Assembly: GCA_023333625.1 (NCBI GenBank)
Contig: CM041628.1
Location: 46,623,722 to 46,687,721 of the forward strand
Length of the DNA: 64,000 nucleotides
Source of the DNA: Bothriochloa decipiens
Taxonomy: Eukaryota; Streptophyta; Magnoliopsida; Poales; Poaceae
Reading direction: 5' to 3'
Under the pieces are notes generated by a model, which searched no databases, was not told the DNA's origin, and saw only the letters and a program-made list of their open reading frames with translations. This document shows, in pieces, positions 34,851 through 45,927 of this stretch (positions are counted from its first letter, which is position 1; every line of letters begins with the position of its first letter). Position numbers and translations under genes: made by a program.

Positions 34851-36520
34851 ATTTCTGTCATTTCCGTACTAAAGTGGAATATTTTTTTTATATTCTCATG
34901 CTGAACTTGTAGCCCATCTCCAAGGTATACAAACGGCCGTGGACTTGGGCATTGGCCACCTGATTGTTGAAACAAATGCAAAGATGGTTGCCCAGGCAGT
35001 CTCGACCAATGCCTTTGACAATGCGTCAATGTGGGTCTTTTGGTGGCAGATATCAAGATCAAGACTTTAGTTTCTTCTTATTTCATTAGCTTTGACTCTT
35101 TTGAGTGGGTGTTAAAAGTAAAAGTGCAATCAAGCAGTTCATGAGTTAGCTAGGCTTGCTGGATCTGTTCATGTAATAAGGGGAGGATTAAATTATGACA
35201 TCTATTCTGAAAGTGTTCATGTTTTGGTGCTAATGATATGCTAGCACCTGGGTAATAAAGTTTTATCTGGGTTCAAGAAAAATGTAGTAAGTTTTGGGGA
35301 TCAAAGAATATATGCTGCCATTTGACAAGGTGGTATTCAAAAACCGCTCGACGTAGGGTGTTTCAAATGGTGGTTTTATCGGAATCAAAAACAAAATGGT
35401 GGTTTTATCAACTGTCCTCATTAAAAAGGACGGTAAATATAGCCGCTGCTAGGGTGGGGCCATGCAAAATCGACTAAAATCTACCCACATTTATTTGGGA
35501 CGCCAGTTTTGCATAACTTTTATTGTACCTTTGGCAATAGGAAGTCTGAATCATTACCGTGTATCTCGAGTGTAATAACACTCCCGTGGAAGTTATCCAC
35601 TTATCGTAGAACCACTTGAAGTCGATTGATGGTTATTGCACATTTCAATCATATTGGATTTCATTGAGGAAACGTTGCTCCGATGGGCGCTCCGCTGATG
35701 CTTCTTATTTCATTTTTATCTATGGGGATGTTCAGGCTGATATGTGTCAGCGCCGCTCCCATGCACTTATCGTCGAATAAACTTGCATTAAATTGTCTTC
35801 TTTGAGTGTTGTTGTTGTGACCCCTCCACTCTATAAAAGGCCAAAAATTTTGCCGAAATTCAGTTATGTTTAAAAAAAATAATTAGTGGGGGAAAGGAGA
35901 GGAGAAAAAAGGTAGGAGTTAGATATTCTACTGTTCATTTTAGTTCATTCATAGATGTAGTTAGCATTTACCTAGGCATTATATTTTAATAATAGTCATG
36001 TAGACAGTAATCTAGATAGTAATTACATTGAGATTCACTAGTCCCCCTAAAGTCTCTAGATTTAGTTTATCATGTTGATATTTGTGTTACAGTTCTTTCG
36101 AGGTGCTCATAGGAGAAGCATGTCCCCCACCCCCACCCCCACCCCCCCCCCCCCTCGCCAAAAAAAAGGTAAAGTTTGTATGTGTGTGTTCATAAGAGGA
36201 GAGTGTGCGCGCGTGTTGTGAGCATATAAGTATCCTGCTATTTAGAATAAAGTTTTAAATAAAATCTTACAATACTATGTTGTTTCCATTGTTGAAGTTT
36301 AACTAAAAAATCAATAGTGGTCGTATATGCCATGAGGGTAGGCATTCCCATTCATAGGTGATATATCTCTATAATTTATCATGTGCTGCTACATAAGCTG
36401 GTTTAGATTGTAAGTAGGAACTAAGAGTGTCTCCAAAAGTACCCAAAACATTCTTACATTCCTTAATTTTTGGAGAGATTGAGAAAAAACAAATCTTCAT
36501 CAATTCTTAGTCGCCCCTAA
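34851..36520. other. Intergenic, no supported gene
   Basis: Apart from a micro-insertion near 35370-35410 and a C-rich low-complexity tract at 36122-36154, I see no gene, RNA or structured element. Confidence 0.5.
35365..35409 (+). repeat. Micro-insertion with 16-bp target duplication
   Basis: AAATGGTGGTTTTATC occurs at 35365-35380 and 35394-35409, separated by 13 bases (GGAATCAAAAACA). The A-rich end suggests the opposite orientation to the other micro-insertions listed. Confidence 0.55.
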
Positions 36521-36974
36521 TCTTTTGTCACATGGAAAACTCCCCACTACCACAACCAGCATGCGTGTATCCTCCTCGGCGAGGCGATCTCCTCCTTCCC
36601 GCATATTTTCTCAGGCTTCTCTTCTTCTCCCTTTCTTCTCCCTTGTGTCATCAGGAAGCCGATATATCTTCTTGGTTGCCGTCCTAGCTAGGAAAGAGGT
36701 AATTTATCACTTGACTTGTTCATCTTTGCCCTGGACGACTTATGGCCACCCCCAGGCACAACCAGCTGCTGCCACCCTTGGCCTAGCTCTTTTAACATTG
36801 TTCAAGACACACTTTCACACGTGCAGATGCCAAACCAAACTTTAAAATTTACGAGGCATGGTGAAGGAATGAGCTCTAGCACATATCCAATCCCCTATAC
36901 AAAGGTGATGTGTCGTGTAGTTTTTCTTTCTTTCATTAACATATACTCCATGTGTATGTAATAAACAATATAAT

Positions 36975-37025
36975 AACTAGCTAGTCCCTCTGTTTGAATT
37001 ATAAAACCATTTGACTTCTCTAAAT
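36975..37025. mobile_element. Single Stowaway-like end, truncated
   Basis: AGTCCCTCTGTTTGAATTATAAAAC near 36985 resembles one terminus of the Stowaway elements elsewhere in the window. No opposing end follows before the C-rich block, so only half an element remains. Confidence 0.4.
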
Positions 37026-37079
37026 TAGAAATGCTATGTTTGTTGGACCGCATAAACATCGAACAACTTCTCAACCAGG

Positions 37080-37580
37080 TCGCTCATTCCCACCCTCTGT
37101 ATATTAAAAAAAACCTTACCCTTCGCTTCCTTTCTCTCCTCATCCTTATCCCTTCTGCGCTAATGCTCGTGCTCTCCCCCACCCCGACGCACAGCCATGG
37201 CTGCCTCGCACGCACCCCCGTGTGCGTCCCTCCTCCACCTTGGAGTCCTCGTCCACCACCCCAGTGGCTCCTTCCCCTACCCCGGCGGCTATCCATCCAC
37301 CCTAGCGGTGCCCCCTCCTTCCACCCTGATGTCGTCCTCCCCCCACCGAAAACCCCCAACACCCACATATTCGGCGACCCCCTCCCCTTCACCCAAGTGA
37401 GGTCCATGGAGCACAAGTGAGACCCACTTGCCTCTTGCGAGATCCATATAGATGTGGTGCAACACCCTCCTCATCCTTGGTGGCATCCTCTCTCACCCCG
37501 GCGACTGAGCCCCCCCCCCCCACACACACCCCGACGGCCATGCCCACAGATCCGGCAGCCATGGCCCTCCCTGCGCTAGA

Positions 37581-37611
<31 letters not shown>

Positions 37612-37615
37612 TCCA
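37080..37615. repeat. C-rich block ending in CT/CTAT microsatellite
   Basis: The plus strand is strongly C-rich, with all frames giving Pro/Ser/Thr low-complexity products, and ends in (CT)n at about 37580-37597 and (CTAT)n to about 37610. Overlapping frames on both strands are composition artefacts. The block continues into the array at 37640-38130 and may belong to the same repeat. Confidence 0.5.
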
Positions 37616-37639
37616 CCCCATATTATATGTTTCAATTGT

Positions 37640-38130
37640 TTCAAACATTTCAAAGGTATGTTACAGTTGAATCACATGTTTGTTGCAAAAGTAGACCAGG
37701 TGATATTGCAAGTATTTCAGAGACATGTTGCAAGAGTTTATTCGAAATTTTCATATGTTTCAGATGTACATTGCAAGTGTTTTGATCTAGATGTTGCATA
37801 TATTTCACACAACTGTTTCTTCCAGTCTTCTATTGCATCAAGTGTTTCATGTTTCAAGTCTTTTATCTAGATGTTGCATATGTTTTCATATATATTGTAA
37901 GTGTTTTTAGAGGCAAGTTGTAAAAGTTTGTTCAAAATGTCTCATATGTTCTAGGCGTACATTGCAAGCGTTTTGATCTGGATTTTGCATATGTTTCGTA
38001 AATATTGCAGCAAGTGTTTTCATATTGCAAGTGTCCTGTCTAGATGCTGCATATGTTTTCACACATATGTTGCGAGTGTATGTTCTAAATATTTCATCTT
38101 ATGTTATCTCATGTTGCAAAAGTTTTTTGT
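37640..38130. repeat. Degenerate array of TTGCAAGTGTTT units
   Basis: Words such as ATTGCAAGTGTTTTGATCT, CTAGATGTTGCATATGTTTT and GTTGCAAAAGTTT recur about every 40-90 bp through this interval with substitutions and indels. The region directly after it (38130-38460) turns GC-rich (GGGGCGACC). I recall similar arrays in other grass repeats but cannot assign a superfamily. Confidence 0.55.
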
Positions 38131-39518
38131 GTGGTTTGGCCGGGGCGACCTGGGGGCTAGGGTACGGAGCGCACGACATCCGAGGGGGCGACCCATAGGG
38201 GGCACTGGGGCCGGTTGTCGGGGTCGCACCGGGGTTGTGCTCGTGCTCAGCCGCTTCATCCCCTGCTGCTGAGTGCCGCCCATGTAGAGAGAGCAGGGTG
38301 GAATGTGCGTGCGTAGGGCGGGGCAAAGGTGGACCGTGGACAGTGGCGAAGTTGAGAGAGGAGGGTCCTGAGTCAAGAGAGGAGGGAGCAGGGGTGTTCG
38401 ATGGGACTTACGCATCAGACATCTGTACGCTAGCACGTCCCTTTGTAAATACATAGGTTTTGGTAAGATGAGGTAGGATGTGAGGAAGACTGTATATTTT
38501 CTGTACATCGACATGCATGATGTTATCGGCTGATGTGTGTTTAGTGGTAATGATCTATGTATGATCTGCTCACATGACTAAACGTTGAATTCGGTAGAAT
38601 TTTATTTTGCGTTAGTGTTGTAGCATACACGTTCTGCTTGTACAGAGGTGATGTGCTGTGCAGTTTTTAACTTCTTCCATTAACATAGAGACGTGTCGTG
38701 CTAGTGGTACGAAGTTGATGGTTGTATACTGCGAATCAGATTGGACCTATCTATCGTTCACTGCAATGCTTATCCACTAGGATGGCATACGACTAAACTG
38801 TGCTCTGTTTGACTAGTGCATTACAGATTGTTAAGTGGTTCGCTGTACATCAATTAACTGGCCGGTAATGCACATCCAACTCACAGCACCTAAGCATATA
38901 TCTAGAATAGGAGAAAACGTCATCTGAAACATTTGCAGAGTCCAGATCAATTTTCCCCACAATGCAAACATGGCACTATTGCTGCTGATAATAATTGAAT
39001 ATTGAATAGTACGCCAACTAGCTATCATCTCATCTGTGCCTATGGGCTGTTGCAGCTAGCCATCTCCAAATCCTGCACGAAACTGCATGCATTTTACAAT
39101 AAGATTGCATGCATGCTTGCACTGGTTGGGTTTCCACTCCCCACTATATACCACATTGGACTTGAGACACAAAAGCAGCACTAGTGACTTCACCATTCAG
39201 AATCAGAAAACGGAGCAAAAGAGCCCTCGCCAGTGCTCCAATAGCCCAATTGCCATCTTCCGAGTGTGCAGTGCAATCATTGTTTTTGTAGCCGCCGGAG
39301 ATAGTGCATCCATGTTGTGCAGCCGCCCAGTCACCCTCACCCACTAGCTATCGCGCCGAATTAGCCTACCTGAGTGAGGTAGTATATTCCGTGATGGATG
39401 GATCACTTTTTACCGCCTACATAAGAACAAGGCAAGAAACATGTGGAGTGTGCAAGCCCAATATAGAGTGTGTGCTGACAAGACACAAGGCAAGCGATAC
39501 TAATCGAGTAAGAAAGAA

Positions 39519-40823
39519 ATGGAGCACTCTTACTGCCGTCGGGTGCTTGTATGTTCGGTTCTCGCGCTGTGCCTCGGTAGCCGGGGCGCGAGGTGTCAGC
39601 TAACAGCGGACTTCTACCGCCACATCTGCCCTCAGCTCTACTATATTGTGCAGCACCATGTGTTCTCTGCCATGAGAGCTGAGATGAGGATGGGTGCCTC
39701 CCTCCTCAGGCTACATTTCCACGATTGCTTTGTCAATGTAATTGTCGTCACTACACTCGGCTGAATTCTACCATCTACCTCTCAAGACTGAATCTCTAGT
39801 CTCTAGTAGTACTAAATTTATGACGAATAAGTTACTGAAATGGTGTATGCGTGCAGGGGTGTGACGCTTCAATCCTTTTGGATGGCGAGGATGGCGAGAA
39901 GTTTGCAAGACCCAACCTGAACTCAGTCAGGGGGTACGAGGTCATCGACGCGATAAAGGCTGATCTCGAGAGCGTCTGCCCCGAGGTGGTGTCATGTGCC
40001 GACATTGTAGCCCTTGCAGCCAGCTATGGAGTACTCTTTGTACGCTCCTTACATCCCTTAGTATTACTATTACACAGTCCAGTCTGTCGGAACATTCAGT
40101 TGTTTCAGACAAAAAAGGCTAACACTGCGTGCGACGGCTGTTGTTGTTCAGAGCGGAGGGCCTTATTACAATGTTCTTCTGGGGAGAAAGGACGGGCTGG
40201 TGGCCAATCAGTCTGGAGCTGACAACGGTTTGCCTTCGCCGTTCGAACCCATCGACACAATTATTCAGAAGTTCAGCGCTGTCGGCCTGAACACGACCGA
40301 CGTCGTCGTCTTATCAGGTCTCGTCGAGTTGCATGCCCAGAAATGCATCTTTTCTTTTTTTTTTTTTTTTTTTTTACAACTCACATGTTCTGAACTTGAA
40401 AACTGAACAGGAGCTCACACCATCGGGCTAGCGCGGTGCGCGCTGTTCAGCAAACGGCTATCCAACTTCTCGGCCACGGAGTCAGTGGACCCGACGCTGG
40501 AGGCCAGCCTCGCCTATAGCCTCCAGAGCCTCTGTGCCGGCGGCGATGGCAACCAGACCTCGGCGCTCGACGTCACCTCCCCCTACAGGTTCGACAACAG
40601 CTACTACAAGAACCTCCTGATGGAGAAGGGCATCCTGTCCTCCGACCAGGGCCTCTTCTCCAGCCCTGAAGGCGTCGACAACACCAAGGATTTGGTGGAG
40701 ACCTACAGCAACAACAGCGAGCAGTTCTTCTGCGATTTCGTCTGGTCCATGATCAAGATGGGCAACATCCCGCTCACGGGTTCCGACGGGGAGATCCGCA
40801 AAAACTGCAGAGTACCGAACTGA
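39519..40823 (+). CDS. Class III secretory peroxidase
   Basis: Four exons: 39519-39737, 39857-40039, 40152-40317 and 40411-40823, with introns of 119, 112 and 93 bp, give 326 residues. This is the classic four-exon layout of plant class III peroxidases. A signal peptide (VLVCSVLALCLGSRGARC) precedes mature QLTADFY. The distal haem site LLRLHFHDCFVNGCDASILL, the VVSCADIVALAA segment and the proximal histidine in GAHTIGLARC are intact, and all eight disulphide cysteines are present plus one extra (FFCDF). The enzyme would oxidise phenolic substrates with hydrogen peroxide in the cell wall or vacuole; substrate choice cannot be read from sequence. A long T run sits in intron 3 upstream of its acceptor. 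The next gene downstream is an unrelated F-box pseudogene. Confidence 0.93.
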
Positions 40824-40849
40824 TGAACAAGTGACGATCAGCAAAAAAT

Positions 40850-41890
40850 TTCAGGCGTCATTCCCTGTTACTTCTTGTTTGTGTGAACTGTGAAGGCACC
40901 TAGGCAAGGTTTATGGGTGCTTAAAAGTAAGAAGATGAAGAATAAGGACCGTGCACTTCCCAATTGGTCCCACATGTACCTCAAACACAGTGTCTTTTTT
41001 AGGGGAAAATGGAAATGAAATGTTAACGGAATGAAATGCCCCACGTGCCGTTATCAGAACCAAATACATGCTTCTATTAAAACGACAAAGACAGCCACAG
41101 GCTTTATCCCATCAATAATTGCGAGCCCAACTGAAAGCAACAAAATCACCAATGTCCATTCAAGTTTGTCTACCACACTACCACAGCAACTAGAAACAAT
41201 CACATAGTATTGCTTCCTCCCAAAATAAGGCATATTCATCCAATGGCAATCAAAAGTAGCAGCGTGCCATCAATAAGTAAGATAAAATAAATTCTATGTA
41301 AATTAGAATATTGAAACTAAGAGAATTCAGGTGTTAAGTTATTGTTTGGCAATTATCATACTTTGTGAGATTATAAAGAAAAGGATACGCAATACCAAGG
41401 CACAATTTCTCCCCCAATCAGTAGTTTCAATCACTTCCTAAAATTATGTTTCACGAGCTCTATAGAACCCTGTTCCTAGAGGACCAGTGCGTGTAAGGTT
41501 TTTAGGCCTGGTTTTTTCTTAAAAACTAGGCCAATTCTGTTCTACTTAATTGAAAGGCAGAGCTCGTACCATTACATTAAAAAAAAAAAGAGCTTTGTAG
41601 AACCCTCTGGCTGATTCAATATCCTCAAATGTCATGCCAACTGCTAGCTGGCTTTAAGGACTCATCGCATTCTGCCGTGTGTAGGATGATCCCTGCATGA
41701 AAACAACATTATTGCGTAAACATGAATGACCGCTGGTAGAGATCATGTTTTTTTTTTGTAACATAGCAACAACAGATAGTTTCTTACTAAGAAAGGTACA
41801 CTCCATGATTTTTTTGGTGTTGTAGACCCTACACTTCAAGTCACGTAGCCACGACCCAGTGCGAAGGATGATCTCTGAAATACAGTCAGC
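40850..41890. other. Intergenic with repeat scraps
   Basis: No gene is visible. A short piece near 41500-41600 (GAAAGGCAGAGCTCGTACC, then an A run) resembles a LINE 3' tail on the minus strand. CTTCCTCCCAAAATAAGGC near 41212 looks like a lone MITE terminus. Both are low-confidence. Confidence 0.4.
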
Positions 41891-41893
41891 TGG

Positions 41894-43149
41894 CTAGCAT
41901 GGTCCAATACGCAGCAACGATTCCACATATGGCACCATGTAATGCAAAAAAGGTAGTGAACCATGGAAGAACTTTATCCCTTCCCCGTGGTCATACAACA
42001 ACCCATATCGCATATCGACTACTGCTTCGAGAGATCCATCACAGAGGTTGCAGTTGAAAAGGTCCCGAGCATCCACGGAGAGGAATACCGTATCTTGGTC
42101 AGATGCTGAAGCACAAGCAAAAACACGAACACTCCTTGGTATGGGCAGATTGACACGACATCATAGCGACCATGTTTTTATGTTTTGTCCATCTTGTGCT
42201 AACCAAATGGAGACTTCCAACGGGGAGGGGAGTGGACATAGCACATCTTGCCACTTAGCTCACACAGAAAGGTCATTGGGACTTAGGAAACTCATGCATG
42301 GAGGATTGGGGTGTACAGTGAACATACCATCACGCATGCTGAATCGAAGGATAACATCTGTGGCGAGCTTACCTTGGTCAGCGTCAGCCACTGACTGGAC
42401 CGCACTCCAGTAGAAGAATTCTGGCAAGCAAATAGGAGTTCTGGCCTTGATAGGGTGAGGTGGATCAACGGTGGCTTTCCATTCCAACGTCTCTCTGCCA
42501 TCGCCAAACGTCAAGACCTCATGTCCAACGTCATATTCTGTGTATGCTTGTCCTTCACTGTATGATCGCAAGAAGTGCCTAGCCACCTTATAGGTACCAC
42601 TCGAAGGATCGAAACCAAAGGCGACCCTTTGGTCCAATGATACACTCCGGGTGCCCCGCGGCAACTCGACAAACTCCTTGGTGCCCGGCGACAACTCAAC
42701 AAACTCCTTGGTGCCCCTGTGACACTGGGGATCAGAACCAGTCCATCGCAGTGCAGGGGTATACTGAATAGTGGGATGCCATTGGGACGAGGATTGCTCT
42801 GCAGAATGAGCTTGGCGACCTTGCTTTGCGCTGCTGGCTGGAAGCTGTAGATGTGCACGAACCAAGAGGCCCGCTTCGTCGGTTCCGGCTGGTACATCCG
42901 GGGGACTAGGACCATGGATGGTGAGCCAGTAGCTCTTGCAAGCTCCAAGTGCAGGCGGACGAAATGAGCGCTGGCTATGGTGGCGCGCCACGCCTTGCAC
43001 ACCGATTTGAAGCGCACAAGGGACTTCGCAGGAAGGCGCACGAGGATCTCCAACAGCAGCACCTCATCTGGAATCCTGCTGCCACCGCCGACCTCCGGCG
43101 CCGCTGGACGGCATTGTTTGGAGATCGGCTGTTTCATATATCGGTCCAT
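41894..43149 (-). pseudogene. F-box protein pseudogene
   Basis: The N-terminal F-box (RIPDEVLLLEILVRLPAKSL...FKSVCKAWRATI, from 43149) is intact. It is followed by an F-box-associated region of the type common in grasses (HCDGLVLIP..., LPRGTRS, RVAFGFDPSSGTYKVARHF). The frame breaks near 42713-42719. It breaks again near 42270, where LCELSGKMCYVHS is out of phase, and reverts near 42210. TGA at 42161-42163 interrupts WSL*CRV, and the C-terminus (DARDLFNCNLCDGSLEAVVD) ends at 41894. A 30-bp tandem duplication (42651-42680 and 42681-42710; GTKEFVEL twice) sits next to the first break. The intact gene would have been a substrate adaptor of an SCF ubiquitin ligase. The many lesions argue against simple sequencing error. 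Confidence 0.85.
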
Positions 43150-43379
43150 ATTAATCTTTGACTGCCTACAATCCGCTCTACCTCTACCCCGAGTTCAAAA
43201 AATAATTATAAAAAAATCTGCCCTACCCTGCCTTGCATTCAAATGTATATAAGTATAGTCAGAATACAAGCGCAAGCACAATAATCCGACTCGGAATTGG
43301 GATCCGATACTGATTGGTATCATACTAGCATGTAGCAACAACCAAAACTTCGTATGTGGATCAGATTCGAATTACTATT

Positions 43380-45080
43380 TATATATTACTAGTTAATGCC
43401 GCACGTGCCTAGAAGATATTTGTCATTTTTATTTTTGTAGCTTGCTTGTTGTTACCATTTTATCCTAGTATTTGTATGTTTTTTGAAATCAAGATTTTTT
43501 GATAACTGTGTCTATAAGTTTTGTATAAGCACGCGCGACACACACATGACTATAAAAAATCTTCCATTAGAAGAATAATTAAATTTGTAAAAGCAATTAT
43601 TATAAATACAAAATCTTAGTCTTATACGAAAAATATTTTTTCAAATGCACAGAGCTTAACCATAAAGTCTGAATTTTGTAATGCATAGAAGCGACCTCAA
43701 ACTCATATGCATAGACCTTAACCATAAATCCTATTTTTTTCTAATGCATAGAAGTAGTCTCAAACTCATACACCATTGACACAGTTACATAATTATAAAA
43801 ATTTACACAATCACTTGTAATGTCATAATATGGAAAAAAATATTATTCATCATGTATAGAAGCATAACGAATTGATTTTTCTAATGTGCAGAAGTTGTCA
43901 CAAACTTGTAAAAAATTATTGTAGACACAAGAGTAATATACAATTACCATCACCACTATCCTAACTAAAAAGCAAGAATAGTGATCTAAGCATATACATA
44001 TGTTTAGGTGAATTTACTGACTGATGTGACATCCATGTAGGTTTCGAGAGAAGACCACCATTTGCAGGATAAATTTTAGTTAGCGACTTGTTTATCAAAA
44101 ACAAAATCCTTTGTAAGAAAGAATTAATGATATTTTTTAAGCAAAATGCACTATAAATCCATATGATTTTGAGGTCATCACAAATGATGAAAATCAAACG
44201 ATAATACTCAGAACATAACAACATGTAGCTACTCACCCGAGGTTGCGAATGCCGAGTCGCAGACCGTAAAATCCTCTGTATATCCAAATATCCTCCAGCA
44301 CAAAATAAGATAGGGCAAACACACAAGAATCAAAGGAATTTAAAGTTTCAAACGATTGGATACATCACAAAAGCGAGAGACAGTGCTCCAGAGAGCAGCG
44401 ATCGAGCTGCATTAGCAGAAGCAACGAAACAGTTACCAGCAGTGGCGCGCGCGTCTTGTGCAATGAAATCGTTTGCCTTGCGGCTCGCTCTGTTGAAGGA
44501 GTCCGAGACGCCCACCACTGGAGGGGCTGGCATCGCCGGATTCCAGGATGTGGGCACAGGAGCTGACTCATGCTGCGATGACGACCACATGGTTTCGGTG
44601 CACCACGCCATCACCAACGGCGGCTAGGCTTCGTCCGCCGCCCACAAGAGGGCGAGATGAGATGGCTGATCGGTCGGGATGAGAGGAAGGTTTTGCTGGA
44701 AAGAAATAGATGGATGCAAAAAAAAAAATGATATAATAGATGGGAACCGTGGTGAGAGGAGATGATTTTACTTCTATACAAGATATGTACTCCACGAGGG
44801 TGGGTAGGTGTAGGTGGGTATAACATGTTTCGGTGAAAAAATGAAAAGCTTGGCGTGAAAATTGAACATTAGAAACACAAATAAATCTTATATCTTACAG
44901 GATAAGGACATCTAATATCTCTTAGATTAAAATTCTAAATTATATCTAACGGTTAAAACATAAGTTGGATAGAATTTTTTAGATAACATGTATTTTTTTA
45001 ATTTATTCACTCTTTTATAATACAGATAGATAGATTTGTCCTTTACTTATATATTTAAAATTTTGTCAAGTTAAAGGACT
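43380..45080. repeat. AT-rich repeat block, no supported gene
   Basis: The block starts near TACTAGTTAATGCCGCACGTGCC (43387) and ends near 45020. It contains repeated phrases such as ATGCATAGAAG with CTCAAACTCATA (43680 and 43745). A GC-richer island (44350-44690) holds a minus-strand 89-codon frame at 44348-44617 with no recognised features. A transposable element is likely but unclassified. Confidence 0.4.
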
Positions 45081-45082
45081 AT

Positions 45083-45548
45083 ATGGCTTACCTTGTTAGT
45101 TGGGGTTGGAGTGTTGGACTTCTTTCAAACACCTTGCAGGCGGCACGGCGGCGGGGTTCCAGCACCCAGGAAGACACGGCCGCGTCCAGGGGCTACCGAT
45201 CAGTGTCCAGTGGCGTCTCCGGCGGCATCGGTGGGGCAGCCCTGCTGCCGGAATTGGGGAAACCGGGACAGGATGCAGACCTGGGCCACGGTCCAAGGGG
45301 GCGTCGCTGCTGCTCGTGCCTCAGGGCTGGACTCAGGCGCTAGACGGCAGCAGGTAGCTATGGAGGTCGGGCGGAGCACGAGCAGATGGCGAGGGATTGT
45401 TGCCCGGCCGATAGAGCTCGAGTGCAAGGCGGGGTCACCGGTGAGCTCGCCTGTCTCGCCGGTAGACCATGCCCACGCCGGACGCGGCTGCAACTGGTCC
45501 GGTTTGGATTCGTATATATTTATATTTATTTATTTATATAGCATATAG
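45083..45548. other. GC-rich island, function unknown
   Basis: The island has open frames in several phases on both strands (for example plus 45093-45548), as expected for GC-rich DNA. The products are Arg/Gly/Ala-rich and match no family I know. It may be a fragment of a gene or repeat. Confidence 0.3.
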
Positions 45549-45927
45549 TACTTATAATAGATAAGCGCGAATTTAAAACTTGTACACGACTCAGGAGTAG
45601 CATTCACGGGGGGAACAGTGCGTCAAAAAGAATTTTGAATGCTTATAATGAATGGTAAATTTTTAATAAATATATAAAAGAACTGCGTATCCATATATAT
45701 ATTTTTTTAGATAATGGATATAACATCCGGCCTCTACATCCGTAGATGTACACAGCCCATTATTACAGGTTTTGAAGAAACAAAAGAGAGAGTCATAGTC
45801 TTATAACATGACCAGGACGCTAATTTAAACAATAAAATTGTTTCCATCCGTTATTGGAAATCTCTAAAGCAATAACTTCTAAATTTTTGCTTATTGTTGA
45901 GAGGACGTCCTTGGCTTGCTCTTCACG

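Noticed and set aside
40482..40844. A 120-codon minus-strand frame over the last peroxidase exon
   Set aside because: It is an antisense shadow of a GC-rich exon whose plus-strand translation carries the peroxidase motifs.
44706..44744. AATAGATGG repeated around an A run
   Set aside because: The 9-bp repeat is low complexity (GATA-like words are common nearby). Too weak to call an insertion.
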